Shown here piece after piece: positions 39,732-51,575 of a stretch of DNA of 64,000 bases. Positions within the stretch are counted from its first letter, which is position 1. Every line of letters starts with the position of its first letter. The notes beneath the pieces are model-generated. The model did no database searches, was not told the origin of the DNA, and was given only the letters and a program-made list of their open reading frames with translations. The translations under genes were made by a program, and so were the position numbers. Source of the DNA: Agapanthus africanus. Lineage: Eukaryota > Streptophyta > Magnoliopsida > Asparagales > Amaryllidaceae. The stretch spans positions 754,051,632-754,115,631 of the forward strand of contig CM057340.1 in NCBI GenBank assembly GCA_030015575.1, written 5' to 3'.

Positions 39732-42128
39732 TGTTCCCCTCCGAACGGCGGCCAAGACATGGGCGTCTTGCCTGAGATTCGGGGCAGATGCTATTTGGTT
39801 TTATCCGTCCACCTCTCCGAAGATGCCAAGTTGATTTATGGCACCGTGTATCGGAGGTTTAGACGGATGCGGCCGATGTAGCAGACTTCGTCAGATTCCC
39901 CCTCGCTTGAGGGGTTTTTGATTGTGGGGACGCTCTTCCCTGTAGGCGCAAGCCCCTGCAGTTAATTACGCTACCGCATCGCGGTAACAACTTTCTCCTT
40001 CTCCAGAATTTCACTTCGTGTCGTGGGTGTTTGTTTTGTTTGTGGATGCCCGTGGATTGTATACGGAGACTAAGTTATGCCGTCGCCCGTAGGACGTGGA
40101 TTAGTCCAAATCCGTATTTACTTAGATTTGGGTTTGGGGTTTTAGTTTAAGGATACGTTAGCCATATTGAGGCTAAGATCAACTTAAACGTTCGTTAAGG
40201 ATACGTTAGCCTAATTTCCAGACTAAGATCGACTTAACGGGACCGTTTAGATCCGACAAAAGAGCATTTGGAGGCTCTATCGTTCCAATTTAGGGACATG
40301 GTGGTCCATTTAATGTATGGCCGTCGGGACCCGTCACCTCTCTGACGACGTTGAAGGATTACAACGACAGATATCAGAGGAGTTCAGAGATGTACCCTTG
40401 AACCAAAATTGGTTGGGAGATCTATAGTCCAATTTGGGACTAAAGTCTGTTTGAAGGTTTAAGGATACGTTAGCCATATTTGAGGCTAAGATCAACTTAA
40501 ACGGGATCGTTTAGATCCGACAAAAGAGCATTTGGGGGCTCTATTGTTCCAGTTTAGGGACATAGTGGTCCAACATTCCCACTTTGGGGACGGATATTAG
40601 TTTAAGGACACGTTAGCCATATTTGAGGCTAAGATCAACTTAAACGTTTGTTAAGGATACGTTAGCCTAATCTCCAGACTAAGATCAACTTAACGGGATC
40701 GTTTGGATCCGACAAGAGAGCAATTGGCTCTATTGTTTAGTTTAATGACATTGCGGTCGATTCCCAGTTTAGGGACATGGTGGTCCATTTAATGTATGGC
40801 CGTCGGGACCCGTCACCTCTCTGACGTCGTTGAAGGATTACAACGATAGGTGTCAGAGGAGTTCAGAGATGTACCCTTGAACCAGGTGTAAATTGATTTA
40901 AGGGAGCAGCCGTGCTCAGTCAATTTAATTTGAGGACTTATGGCCATGATTGGGCTAAGTCCAGTTGAAGATGTTCAACATTTTTATTTGCATTAGGCAT
41001 ATTTGACCTTAATTAGGGCTCTGCCCCTGCACTGTATTTTATTCTGGCCTGTTAGGCCTTTTAAGTTGGGCTCTGTCCCCTTTTTTATAATGCAGAGCAT
41101 TTGTTTTAGTCCATTAGGCCTTTTAAATGGGCTCTGCCTTTTAATAATGCGCTGCATTAATTAATCTGACAGAGCGCCACGTGGCTTGTCAGGAGCGCAA
41201 GGCGCAAGTCCATGGGGAGGTGACACGTGTCACGCTCTGGTGAGCGCAAGCGCAGTGCGCTGTGCCACGGCGCTGCGCTGTTGCGCTTCTGACATGTGGC
41301 GCGCTCTGCTGGGTTGCGCCAATTTATGAGAGCAGTGCTCTATTTTAACAGCGCTAGCGCAGATCGTTCTGGAGCTGACACGTGGCGCTTTCTGGTAGCT
41401 TGTGCCAACCCAGTAGCGCAACAGTGCTGATTTACAAGTGTAAGGCACCGTTTTAATAACTTGATCCAATTTTGGATTTAAGAAGAGAATCTTTAAGATT
41501 CCAGAACGAATGGTTCATAAAAAAGTGCAAGGCACTGTTATTATTATATATATATATTTTTTATTGAAGATCATTGATCTTGTTCTTAGATCAATGATCT
41601 ATTCAGAAGAAATTCTTCTTTTTAAAAGGTCTTTACCTTTTTCTTTTTTTTGTTCTTCTCCAAATTCTTCAGAGTTCTCTCTATTCTCTGTGTTGTTGTT
41701 TTTTATTTTGATCTCGATGTTGATGATTTTTGAATTGGGGTCTAGGAGCCTTTATATAGTTCCCATTAATTTGTTAAATTTGTTAAAAAGATTATTCTCT
41801 GAGTGATTTGGAGAATTTTCCCCACCGTTGGATGTTTGATCCAAGGGCTTCTGTTTTACAGAAGACAATCTTCTTGTTTTAACAAGAACAGAAAGATCTT
41901 ACTGGAATTTTAATTCTGTTTGGCGTAAACGCACCAGCGCAGAGCGCAGCGCAACCGCGCTGCCACGTGTCGCGCAGCGCAGAGCGCAAGTCAGCTGAAG
42001 CGTTGCTTCTTTATTAAAATTTGAATTTTATTTGAAAACAAAGCTTTGCTCTGATTGGGGAGGCAGAAGCGTTGCTTCATCTCCCGCCTTGGAATTTAAA
42101 CAGGGCTTTGTTCTGATTGGGGTAAACA
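39732..42128 (-). mobile_element. Solo LTR of the B family inside element E
   Basis: Reverse complement of a B-type LTR, from TGTTCCCCTCCG at the left to GGGGTAAACA at the right. Flanks GGAAC (39,727-39,731) and GTAAC (42,129-42,133) agree at four of five bases, consistent with a worn target duplication, and E's gag reading continues across them. Contains U5 hairpins near 39,890-39,985, the GTATACAATCC motif (40,048-40,064), GTCC/GGAC repeats and a reversed TATA-like box near 41,752. Confidence 0.85.
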
Positions 42129-42133
42129 GTAAC

Positions 42134-42149
42134 AAACGTCATTCTTCAT
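42134..42149 (-). pseudogene. Element E gag start codon region
   Basis: ATG at 42,149-42,147 begins a short frame that, across the solo LTR, lines up with the start of B Gag at 5,733. It lies 120 nt after the primer binding site, as in A. Confidence 0.6.
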
Positions 42150-42268
42150 AAAGACGAAGCGCCGACTTCAGTATCCACTCCCCTAACAGCAACCACAAAC
42201 ATACACACCGCGATTATCTGATCACGGGAAAAACACGACACACGAAATGTGGAGCGGAAAGAGGAAAA

Positions 42269-42292
42269 GGACCCACCGGGCGTGCCAGAATC
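42269..42292 (-). promoter_or_regulatory. Primer binding site of element E
   Basis: Minus-strand GATTC then TGGCACGCCCGGTGGGTCC, one base different from A and B. Confidence 0.8.
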
Positions 42293-42864
42293 TGTTCCCC
42301 ACCGAACACAGAGACGAGACCTCGTAGGTCCGTCTTGCCTGAATTTCGAGGGCAGATGCTATTTGGAGCTATCCGTCCACCTCTCCGAAGATGCCAAGTT
42401 GATTTATGTCACAGTGTATCGAAGGTTTAGACAGATGCGACCGTTGTAGCAGACTTCGTCAGATTCCCCCTCATTGTGAGGGGTTTTTGATTGTGGGGAC
42501 GCTCTTCCCTGCAGACGCAAACCCCTGGAGTTAATTACGCTACCGCATCGCGGTAACCATTTTCTCCTGCTCCAGAAGGTCACTTTGTGTCGTGTGTGTT
42601 TGTTTTGTTTTCGGTTGCCCGTGGATTGTATACGGAGACTAATTTATGTTGTCGCCCGTAGGGCGTGGATTAGTCCAAATCTGTATTTTCTTAGATTTGG
42701 GTTTTGGGTTGGGTTTAAGGACGCGTTAGTCTCATTTGAGACTAAGATCAACTTAAACGTTTGTTAAGGATACGTTAGTCTAATTTTAGACTGAGATCAA
42801 CTTAACGGGATCGTTTAGATCAAACAAAAAAGCATTTGGACTCTATTGTTTTAGTTTAGGGACT

Positions 42865-43140
42865 TTGCGGTCCGGAAGTTTAAGGACATCATAGTCCATG
42901 AGTTTAAGGACCCCACAGTCCATGAGTTTAAGGACATCTTAGTCCAGTTTAAAGACGTCATAGTCTATGAGTTTAAAGACCTCATAGTCTGTAAAGTTTA
43001 AGGACATCACAGTCCATGAGTTTAAGGACCCCACAGTCCATAAAATTTAAGGACATCATAGTCCATGAGTTTAAGGACCTCATAGTCCGTAAAGTTTAAG
43101 GACATCATAGTCCATGAGTTTAAGGGCCACGTAGTCCGTG
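42865..43140. repeat. 24-27-bp tandem repeat in LTR E
   Basis: About ten copies of GTTTAAGGACATCATAGTCC and variants (GGAC-ATCATA-GTCC, GGAC-CTCATA-GTCC, GGAC-CCCACA-GTCC). Arms are mostly constant, loops vary. Confidence 0.85.
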
Positions 43141-43489
43141 TGATTTCGGTTCCACCGTTTGGGGATGCACCAAAAGTTATTGATTATTGTGACCCTCCAT
43201 CTCTCTGAAGACGTTGAAGGATTACAACGACATATATCAGAGGTATGAAGAGATGTACCCTTGAACCAATATCCCGATTTGGGAAATGGGATGAATATCA
43301 GTTTAGATGTCATCTGTTAGGAGAACACTAGTCATCTTTAGGACTAGGATTAGTTTAGAGAGACCTGAACATGGGGGCTCGGTTGATTGGTGACAAAAAG
43401 GGTCTTGGCTTCGGAAGACTTGGCTAATTTGAACTAAGGTTGATTTCCATTAGTCATCCCATAGTGCTAAGCACTGAATCAGTGTTAAA

Positions 43490-44280
43490 CACTGGACTTT
43501 GGAGGAGTTCACGTGGGGTCACGTGAGGGGCCCCGAAGCGGGCATTGTTCCTTTAGTTTATTCCCTCGTATATATATAAAAGTGCTGAGCACTTGGCTTA
43601 CATGTGAGCATGTGAGACGCCCGAGGTGAGAACTGTTCTCTGGATTTTTACTCCTCTTTCATTTATAAGTGCTAAGCACTTGGTGCATCAAACAGTCACG
43701 TGCAGACACGTGAGGTGCCTTCAAAATGCGAGCACTGTCTTTGGAATTTTCTCCCTCTTTTATACACCACTGTTTAGGGGTCACGTGGGAACATGTGAGG
43801 TGCCTCCAAAATGGGAGATGTCTTGTGTTTATTCCCTTTTTCCTTTTTTGAGTGCTAAGCACTATGGGGTCACGTGAGGCACTCTGAAGAATGAAATTGC
43901 CTTTGTTTTATTCTCCTTTTCTTTTTCTGAGTGCTAAGCACTATCAAGGGATCACGTGAGGTCGCGTGAGGCGTCCCAAGAATGGAAACCGCCTTTTGAT
44001 TTATTCACTTTCTGCTTTATAAAAGTTAAGCACTGTTTGGGGGTCACGTGAGATCACGTGAGGTGCTCCAAAAATAGGATTTATTCCCTTTTCTCTTGTA
44101 TAAGTGCTGAGCACTTCTCAGGGATCACGTGAGGCGCCCCAAAATACGGTTTATTCCCTTTTCTCTTTTATAAGTGCTGAGCACTTCTCAGGGGTCACGT
44201 GGGATCACGCGACTAGATCTCATTCTTTCCCTCTTTGTTCCTCAAAAGTGTTCACGTGGGATCACGTGAGCTTTTATGTA
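43490..44280. repeat. 85-90-bp repeat with G-box and AGTGCTNAGCACT palindrome in LTR E
   Basis: About nine loose copies. Each has GGTCACGTGAGGCGCCCC-like sequence, a TTTATTCCCTTTTCTC-like stretch and AAGTGCTGAGCACTT. CACGTG is the plant G-box core. Confidence 0.82.
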
Positions 44281-45329
44281 GCATTTGAATGCTAATGAAT
44301 CATCAGGCTGTTCTTCTATGGTTCCGAGGGATCAAGTTCTCCTTTTGTTCTTTGTAGGGATTAAATTCTTTTTAAAAGGTTAAACCCTAGTTCCAGAGGA
44401 ATTAAATTCCTATATGTTTTGTAAGAGTTAAACTCTTTTGGATTCAGTGTTTTCCCCTAGGTTTTGAATCTGCATGACAGAATCTCCCCGATGAGAATTA
44501 AATTCTCAACTTGTGGGGAGATCTGCTTCTGCAGTCTTAACCAGAGGAAGAACAAAGTTCTTTGAGAAGAGTTAAACTCTTGGTTTGAGAATTAAATTCT
44601 CTTTTTGTGGGAGCTTTTGGGAGGGGTTCCTCTTCTTTAGAGAATTAAATTCTCTCTCTATTTTTCTTCCCCTCTCCCACTGTCTGTAGATGTGTCTCCC
44701 ATTTTTTTGAACTTGGAGTTTATCGGGATCCCTCTGTTATTTGGAAAGAGAGATCATTGGTCGTTGGGACCCACCACCTTTCCGACGACGCTGAGGGATT
44801 ACAACGCCATATATCGAAGGTGTGGAGGGATGTACCCTTTGAACCATGCCCCACTTATCAGGAGGAAGAATATGTTGAAACTTAAACTCCTAACTGCTGA
44901 AAAAGGCCTCTTTGCGTCTGCGCACGTGCGTCGCACGTGTTAGGCGCACGTGCGTCGCACGTGGCGCTTGCACATCATAGGGGGGCAGCTAAGGCCATAA
45001 CTTGGAGAACTAAGCTCCTTCGAGAATTAAATTCTCCCACGTGTATTGCACATGTTTGACTCACGTACGTTGCACGTGTTGCGCATGCGGCGAGCGCACG
45101 TGCAATGCACGTGGCGGACATGGCGCTTGTGCATATGCGCATTATGGGGAGGGCAGCTAAGGCCCTAACATGGAGAACTAAGTTTCTTTGAGAATTAAAT
45201 TCTCCCACGTGCGTTGCACATGTTTGGCTCACGTGCGTGCATTATGGGGGGGCAGCTATGGCCCTAACTTGGAGAACTAAGCTCCTTTGAGAATTGAATT
45301 CTCTATCTTTTCTAAGAGGTATCCTCTCT

Positions 45330-45337
45330 TATTTATA
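45330..45337 (-). promoter_or_regulatory. TATA box of LTR E
   Basis: TATAAATA on the minus strand (CATATAAATAAGAGAGG), 500 bp into the LTR. Confidence 0.6.
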
Positions 45338-45414
45338 TGGGAGTAGTAGAGAAGGGATCTCTCTTTTTCCCGATGTGGGACTAAAAATGCATCCCCATGT
45401 AGTAGAGTATTACT

Positions 45415-45780
45415 TTAGATTACACGTGCGTAGCACATTTGCTTATAACTTTTGATCCCAGATGAATTATGAGGCCCATAATATATCAAATTGAAGGATT
45501 TTTCGAGACGCTTTCGATATCATCAGAATTTAGTTGTTTCTCATTCGGAAGTTTGTCAAAATACAGCCCGGAAAATATTGGTTCGCATTTTCTTCCTTAG
45601 ATTAGACGTGCATAGCACATTTGCTCATAACTTTTGATCCCGGATGAATTATGAGACTCATAATATATCAAATCGAAGGATTTTTCGAGATGCTTTCGAT
45701 ATTATCAGAATTTAGCTGTTTCTCATTCGAGAGTTTATCAAAATACTGTCCGGAAAATACTGGTTTGCATTTTCTTAAGC
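45415..45780. repeat. About 185-bp tandem duplication in U3 of LTR E
   Basis: Two copies starting at TAGATTACACGTGCGTAGCA (45,415) and TAGATTAGACGTGCATAGCA (45,599), each ending in GGTTCGCATTTTCTT-like sequence. They differ by a handful of bases. Confidence 0.9.
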
Positions 45781-45852
45781 GTATCGCTGCCATTTGACAC
45801 CTTAGGCTCTTTTGCGCAGAAATTTTTGGCGGGAACAACCACGACCATCCTG

Positions 45853-46590
45853 TTCCTGTAGAGCAACATAATATCCCGGTTCATGATCCTGAGGTGTATC
45901 GTCACCGACCATGGGACAAATTTCGAGAACGATAAAGTTAAAGGGTTCTGCAGCGAATACCATATACTGATGAAGTTCGCCGCGGTTGCACACCCCAAGT
46001 GCAACGGGCAGGCCGAAGTCGCTAACCGGGACGTCATTCGAGGTCTTCAAGCTCGCATGGAAGGACGACATGGCAGTTGGGTCGACGAATTACCCCGGGT
46101 CTTATGGGCCTAGCGTACATCAAAGAAGATCCATACTGGATAGACCCCCTTCAGCCTCTGCTACGGCACCAAGGCGATGGTCCCAGCAGAGATCGGGATG
46201 CCCAGTTATAGGGTCGAGCACTTCGACGACGAAACAAACACCTCAGCCCTCCGGACAAACTTGGACATCTTGTTGGAGAAGTGGGACCGGGCACAGATCA
46301 GAGCTGCCGCTTTCCAACAACAAAGTGCACGCTACTACAACGCACGAGTGAAGTATCGCGCTTTCAAAACCAGAGATTTGGTCCTAAGGCGGAACGAGTT
46401 TGTTGATCAGGGCAAATTGCACAAGTTTTCTCCGAAGTGGGACGGATCTTTCCTCGTCTCCGAGTCTTGCCCGGTGGGACCTATCGCTTACAAGACGTGG
46501 CGGGCCGCAAATTTCCACGGCCCTACAATACCGAGAAGCTCAAGTTGTACCTTTGAAAAGTGTATCTATGAGTATATGTTTCTCCTTTGA
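45853..46590 (+). pseudogene. Element C integrase fragment
   Basis: Reads through frame changes: RCIVTDHGTNFENDKVKGFC, VAHPKCNGQAEVANRDVI and WVDELPRVLWA give the second D and the E of the DDE core; a stop and frame break near 46,113-46,160 follow; then MVPAEIGMPSYRVEHFDDET and a C-terminal part (FKTRDLVLRRNEF, KFSPKWDGSFLVSES). The zinc finger and first D are lost to the left with element E's insertion. The sequence differs clearly from B's integrase, so C is another gypsy lineage. Confidence 0.88.
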
Positions 46591-47053
46591 CAGAGCGAGG
46601 TAAATTTTTCCAAGTTTTTTTATAAGAAGGAACCCCCTATATGTTTCCCTCTTCCTTGGTTCAAAGCTCACGGATTTTGTTTCGCGAAAATACTGAAATG
46701 CATCCAGAAGACAAAAAGGAAACAAAAAGAGCTTTATTTATTTATCAAAAGGTATTATGGTCTCCACAGCCTTACATAAAACATTAAAATCACAACAGAA
46801 GGGGAGCAGTGTCAAGGAAGCACTGCTGGTGATACTCCGTGGAGATCTTCGTCAGCCGCGCCCTGGCCTCTTCAGCCCGCTTCCGCTGATGCTGCCCACA
46901 AACCCGGGACGCCACCGAAGCACCGGGCCCTCCATCTGCAGAGAAGAGCTACTATTGATACTGAGAATTCATAAACTGCTCCCATTGATACTCGAGAGAA
47001 CTCAAACCTCCTGATGTGATGAGGGCGGCATTTGATCGATCGAACGCCCTGGC
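46591..47053. other. Element C, noncoding stretch after integrase
   Basis: No convincing gene. A minus-strand AATAAA at 46,738-46,733 could serve the antisense unit starting at 47,388. Short minus-strand frames (for example 46,872-47,057) may be its worn 3' exons. Confidence 0.5.
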
Positions 47054-47388
47054 TCACGATCTGTCTTTTTGGAAGAACTCCAAAATAAGGGCCAAAGATC
47101 TGTCGTGCCTGTTCTTCGAGATGAGGTCGAGCACATAGATCGTACGTATCTTGTCGAGTGCCTCGTCTAGCAGCTCCTCAGAGAAGGGGTTGTACAGCCC
47201 GGGGACTTCCTCCAAATTGCGTACATCAGCAATTGGAGGAGGAACGACCGACAAGGAAATAGACGGCCGAAGTGGTCCTCGATGCGCTGGACCACACCCT
47301 GGAACGTCTCCTCGGAAATGGACGGGTCGTACAGGAAGACTTCATCAGAAGTGACGATCTCTTCGATCGCGTAGATGCGCCCGACCAT
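47054..47388 (-). pseudogene. Small antisense unit in element C, product not recognised
   Basis: ATG at 47,388 follows a TATA box by about 45 nt. The first frame (MVGRIYAIEEIVTSDEVFLY) gives way near 47,260 to a second (VVPPPIADVRNLEEVPGLYN, then DLISKNRHDRSLALILEFFQ) ending at 47,054. The switch could be a frameshift or an unrecognised short intron. Both parts look acidic and helical. I do not recognise the family. Confidence 0.5.
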
Positions 47389-47427
47389 CTCAGTAAAACA
47401 ATATTGAAAGGAACCCGTCTCCTTCTC

Positions 47428-47435
47428 TATTTATA
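47428..47435 (-). promoter_or_regulatory. TATA box of the small antisense unit in element C
   Basis: TATAAATA on the minus strand in GGCTATAAATAGAGAAGG, 40-47 nt upstream of the ATG at 47,388. Confidence 0.55.
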
Positions 47436-47654
47436 GCCTCAATAGAATCCCAAGGGTCCAAATCTGCACGCGCAAATTCGCAAGAATCCTGGGATTTGCT
47501 CAATTCTTCCAATACCATACCGCCACGTGGCAGACATCCTGTTTTTCTCGTTGAATCGAAGATAGAAAGACGCGGATCTTAGAGCGCATCGCCCCGCCCC
47601 GCCTATGCGTTTCTGCCACGTGTCTCCCGTGACGGTCACTCTTCCAGATTTTCC

Positions 47655-48900
47655 CTGCTCGGTCCATCCATGGCTGGTAGTTTTCTACCCACCGACGCCA
47701 AGGATCAAAGCCCTCATCAAGAGGCCACGAGCAGCTTCCCTACTCAGTCCATCCATGGCTGGTAGTTTACTACCCACCGACGCCAAGGATCAAAGCCCTC
47801 ATCAAGAGGCCACCGAACAGCTTCCCTACTCGGTCCATCCATGGCTGGTAGTTTACTACCCATCGATGCCAAGGATCAAAGTCCTCATCAAGAAGCCACC
47901 GAGCAGCCTCCCTGCTCAGTCCATCCATGGCTGGTAGTTTACTATCCACCGACGCCAAGGATCAAAACCCTCATTAAGAGGCCACCGAACAGTTTCACTG
48001 CTAGGCCCATCCTTAGCGGGTAACTTCTTACCCATCTACACTAAGGATTAAAGCCCTCCTCAAGAGGCTACCGAGCAGCCTCCCTGCTCGGCCCATCCAT
48101 GACTGGTAGTTTACTACCCACCGACGCCAAGGATCAAAGCTCTCATCAAGAGGTCAGCGAGCAGCTTCCCTGCTTGGTCCATCCATGGCTAGTAGTTTAC
48201 TACCCACCGACCCTAAGGATCAAAGCCTTCATCAAAAGGCCACCGAGCAGCTTCCCTGCTCGGTCCATCCATGGATGGTAGTTTACTACCCACCGACGCC
48301 AGGGATCAAAACCCTCATCAAGAGGCCACCGAGCAGCCTCCCTGCTCGGTCCATCTATGGATGGTAGTTTACTACCCATCGACCCCAAGGATCAAAGCCC
48401 TCATCAAGAGGCCACCGAGCAGCTTCACTGCTCGGCCCATCCTTAGCGGGTAACTTCTTACCCATCTACGCTAAGAATCAAAGCCCTCCTCAAGAGACCA
48501 CCGAGCAGCCTCCCTACTCGGTCCATCCATGGATTGTAGTTTACTACCCACTGACACCAAGGATCAAAGCCCTCATCAAGAGGCCACCGAGCAACTGCCC
48601 TGCTCGGTCCATCTGTGGCCGGTAGTTTACTACCTACCGACACCAAGGATCAAAGCTCTCATCAAGAGGCTACCGAGCAGCTTCACTGCTCGGTCCATAC
48701 TTAGCGGGTAACTTCTTACCCACCTACGCTAAGGATCAAAGCCCTCCTCAAGAGGTCATCGAGTAGCCTCTCTGCTTGGTCCATCCATGGCTGGTAGTTT
48801 ACTACCCACCGACGCCAAGGATCAAAGCCCTCATCAAGAGGCTACAGAGCAGCTTCACTACTTGGTCTATCCTTAGTGGGTAACTTCTTACCCACTAACG
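47655..48900. repeat. 86-bp tandem array in element C, about 14 copies, with two hairpins per unit
   Basis: Anchors GTCCATCCATGGCTGGTAG recur every 85-86 bp from 47,661. Each unit has CGAGCAG-N5-CTGCTCG and GGTAGT-TT-ACTACC. A variant unit (near 48,005, 48,435, 48,695 and 48,870) replaces the second hairpin with GGGTAA-CTTC-TTACCC, so both arms changed together. Confidence 0.92.
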
Positions 48901-49080
48901 CCAATGATCGAAAGCCCTCCACCTCGGCAAACTCCAACCAATCCTAAGAGAGGTGGTCGCCGGTCCAACTCGAGAGAATGGGCAAGTCGACACCTTCCTA
49001 CTCGGAGGCATTTACCGGCATACCTTCAACGAGCGATCGCCACCTCGACTTCGGGACCATAAGGGCATCGTCCTTATGTC
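48901..49080. other. Element C spacer before the copia-like solo LTR
   Basis: Unique sequence without a coding signal; ends in ATGTC, the left copy of the solo LTR's target duplication. Confidence 0.5.
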
Positions 49081-51304
49081 TGTAAGGTTCTTAGGCACTA
49101 TAACAAGGTTCTAGAAGGCATCAAATATGCCGAATTCAAAATTTTCAAGTGCCAAACAACCAAAGTAAGGATCTTTGCTAGATAATTAGGGTTTCATGCA
49201 ACAAGTAAACAACTTTACTTCTAAGAGATAGGGATTACAACTTTTGCAGTCCGTTCCTTCGCTTCATAAGCTCCGAGTTGAGGTCCCTTCTCTGCGATCA
49301 TCAAAAACCCGGACTCTAGAGAGGCTCCATGAGGTGAATGAGATATTTTTCTTGAAGTCTTCACTTTCTAAGATGATCTACCTTGAAGAAACTCTAACCC
49401 AACCTCACACTTCTCTAATGATGTATTAGTGAAGTGAACACCCTAATCTAAGTGGCTAGAATTGATGGCGATGATGAAGTAGGAATTTTGCTCTCTTTAT
49501 ATTTCTTTTTCTCTCAAACATTCATCACAAAAATAAAAGCTAGAAAGCTTTTGTGAGAGGAAGAAGAAGATGATAAAGTGTTGTGATGAATGAAAATGAA
49601 TTATTTTGAGGTTAGAATTGCAACCAAGGGTTAAGCATGTCATTCTTAACCCTTGTAGAGACTTGACCATGGACTAGGGTTAGGGTTTGGGTTAATAAAT
49701 ATCTAACAAATATCAAAGGGGGTTGACAAAGTCAACAAAAGAAAATATCTCCACAATTTAGTATAAACCCAATGTAAAACATTAACCCTAATCCAAACCC
49801 TAGCATGGTTTAATCTCAAAACCCTAGTTGCAATGGTAACCCTAATATGTTACAATATTATATATCATATATATAATATATAATGTAACAAAAGAAAATA
49901 ATACAATTAACATATATCACATATATATCAATGTATCATCCAAGTGAGAAAAAGAATCATTTAAGTGAGCTTATATTAGTTAATGTAATGTAATATATCA
50001 TATATATTATTATACATTAGATTATTAAATCAACACTTGATTTAATAATCCGGCTATATTACATATAACCGACTAATATAACATGGACCATTTTATCGAA
50101 TCAACACTTGATCCGATATCCCGACTATATCAAATATACCCGGCCGATATTGCATATCCCGAGAATCTAATACGGTATCACATACTCGTATAATTCTCGG
50201 TCCCGTACATATTACATATGTACTCCTACTTCGTTTTGCTTGAGCCAGAAAACCTCTGTGTAGGACTCTAAAGAATCGTCAATACGTCAGCAGTAGGTGA
50301 TGATCATATCAAACACCCACAAGCTGCAAGCGGTCAGCTAAACGTAACAGCCACCCGGGTATTGAGCGATCAGAAGATCAACAAGCAAGCCTGCACACAC
50401 TCCCGTGAATCCAATCAGTAACACTACCGAACAGTCCGGTCTCTTCGACTGATATATCGCATATCCAGTCTAGAGGTGGTAAACGTCAGACCCCAGTAAC
50501 CGATAAGTCGTGTCGATGTGAGGCTCATAACGGGTCGAGAAACTACTGATAACACTTACCAGTATATCTTCGTATCAGCCCTGGCCAGGGACTTCCAGTT
50601 ATAGCCTATCGAACACAGCGCAACATCAACTCCCAATACCGGGAGAGACGAAACCCCTCCTATCGCTCATTGCCTCCATGCGATTCGGGACTGTACCCAA
50701 AAGCCACCGTTTTGCACGTCCTCATGAACGTGGTAAGGTGGAAATCAATGCACAGTGGGAATCACACAAGACTCTATGACGATTTCGGGTCTACAGACTA
50801 ACCTGTACTAGTGTCACCAGAGAACTGCTATCTGACGATAAGTATAATACCATCTAGGAGTTCTCGGCGGGTCCTTTCAGTGTTCCTAGTCTCCACTGAG
50901 CACCCGTACATCATCTTTGATGTCAAACGCCAATGGATATGGGATCATCCATCGCCCATCATATGGGTCAAGATGCGTATACGCTAGTCTACTCTGGAGT
51001 ATCGATGCACTGTCTCGATACACCCTCGACTAGGAATAGTTATAGGATGTACTCTTGGACTACCCTGGCCCCACTAGTATGATCTGCATCATAGTCCCAG
51101 TAGTCGAGTACATATCCTAAGGGCTTTATCAACATGTGAGAGCAAGACAGTAAATCAATACAAATCAACATGTTAAGACAAAGTGAAACCAGATAGCATA
51201 CTATCATATCGAGCAAGAAAGTCCTCTCTATATATATCCAAGCATCCACTATAATATACATCATATGTACAACAATGGCCTCTAGGGCATATACATAACT
51301 AACA
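49081..51304 (-). mobile_element. Solo LTR, probably Ty1/copia (Angela/BARE-like)
   Basis: Minus strand begins TGTTAGTTATGTATATGCCC and CTAGAGGC, like the start of Angela/BARE-type copia LTRs, and ends GAACCTTACA. Flanks ATGTC (49,076-49,080) and ATGCC (51,305-51,309) agree at four of five bases. 2,224 bp, no coding region. Family assignment rests on recall of the terminal motif. A GGGTTAGGGTTTGGG-like stretch near 49,680 is too short to be telomeric. Confidence 0.78.
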
Positions 51305-51448
51305 ATGCCGGCCTTCGAACACCTGACGAATAATTGGATTTAACTCGACACGCGATCGCCAACTAAAGGACCGGACGCCGACCTAACGCATGGCTCGTCA
51401 GGCGAGCAAAATGAAAACATTACCACATAAAAATTTCTGCAAAAAGGC

Positions 51449-51454
51449 TTTATT
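51449..51454 (-). terminator. Poly(A) signal of the larger antisense gene in element C
   Basis: AATAAA on the minus strand, about 120 nt past the stop at 51,576. Confidence 0.55.
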
Positions 51455-51575
51455 CACAACTCGGGAGTCTTTACAAAGGTATTATGGGTAGCTTAGTCTT
51501 ACAAAATCGCCCGAAGGCTTGCAAAATTCCAAGATGAAAACAAGAAAAAAATAATAAAAAAGGTGGCAGGGAGAT

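Larger units (their letters stand above)
1..45837 (-). mobile_element. Element E: gag-only Tat-type LTR retrotransposon, reverse orientation, cut by the window edge and by nested insertions
   Basis: Reading on the minus strand, E has a 5' LTR (45,837 to 42,293), a primer binding site, a decayed gag (42,149 to about 36,240), a noncoding region with hairpin cassettes, and tandem arrays that run off the left edge. No protease, RT or integrase lies between gag and the noncoding modules, so it is a deletion derivative like element A. It is interrupted by element A (1,901-33,923) and two solo LTRs (37,511-39,027 and 39,732-42,128). Its right edge joins element C's integrase at 45,838; the other TSD copy is outside the window. 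That 1-1,900 and 33,929-34,560 belong to E is inferred from the matching TSD of A and from related repeats at the equivalent place in B. Confidence 0.8.
42293..45837 (-). repeat. Element E 5' LTR (about 3.5 kb)
   Basis: Minus strand begins TGTTCCCGCC at 45,837 and ends GGGGAACA at 42,293, followed by the primer binding site. The U5 part (42,293-43,330) is alignable to LTR B; the rest has diverged. TATA box at 45,337-45,330 (minus) gives a U3 of about 500 bp. It contains a GGAC-N6-GTCC array, an 85-90-bp G-box array, palindromes such as GAGAATTAAATTCTC and a long duplication. No gene. Confidence 0.85.

Noticed and set aside
49670-49700. Interstitial telomere repeat (GGGTTAGGGTTTGGG), also near 56,365
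   Set aside because: Only one or two imperfect TTTAGGG-like units; typical of AT-rich plant DNA.
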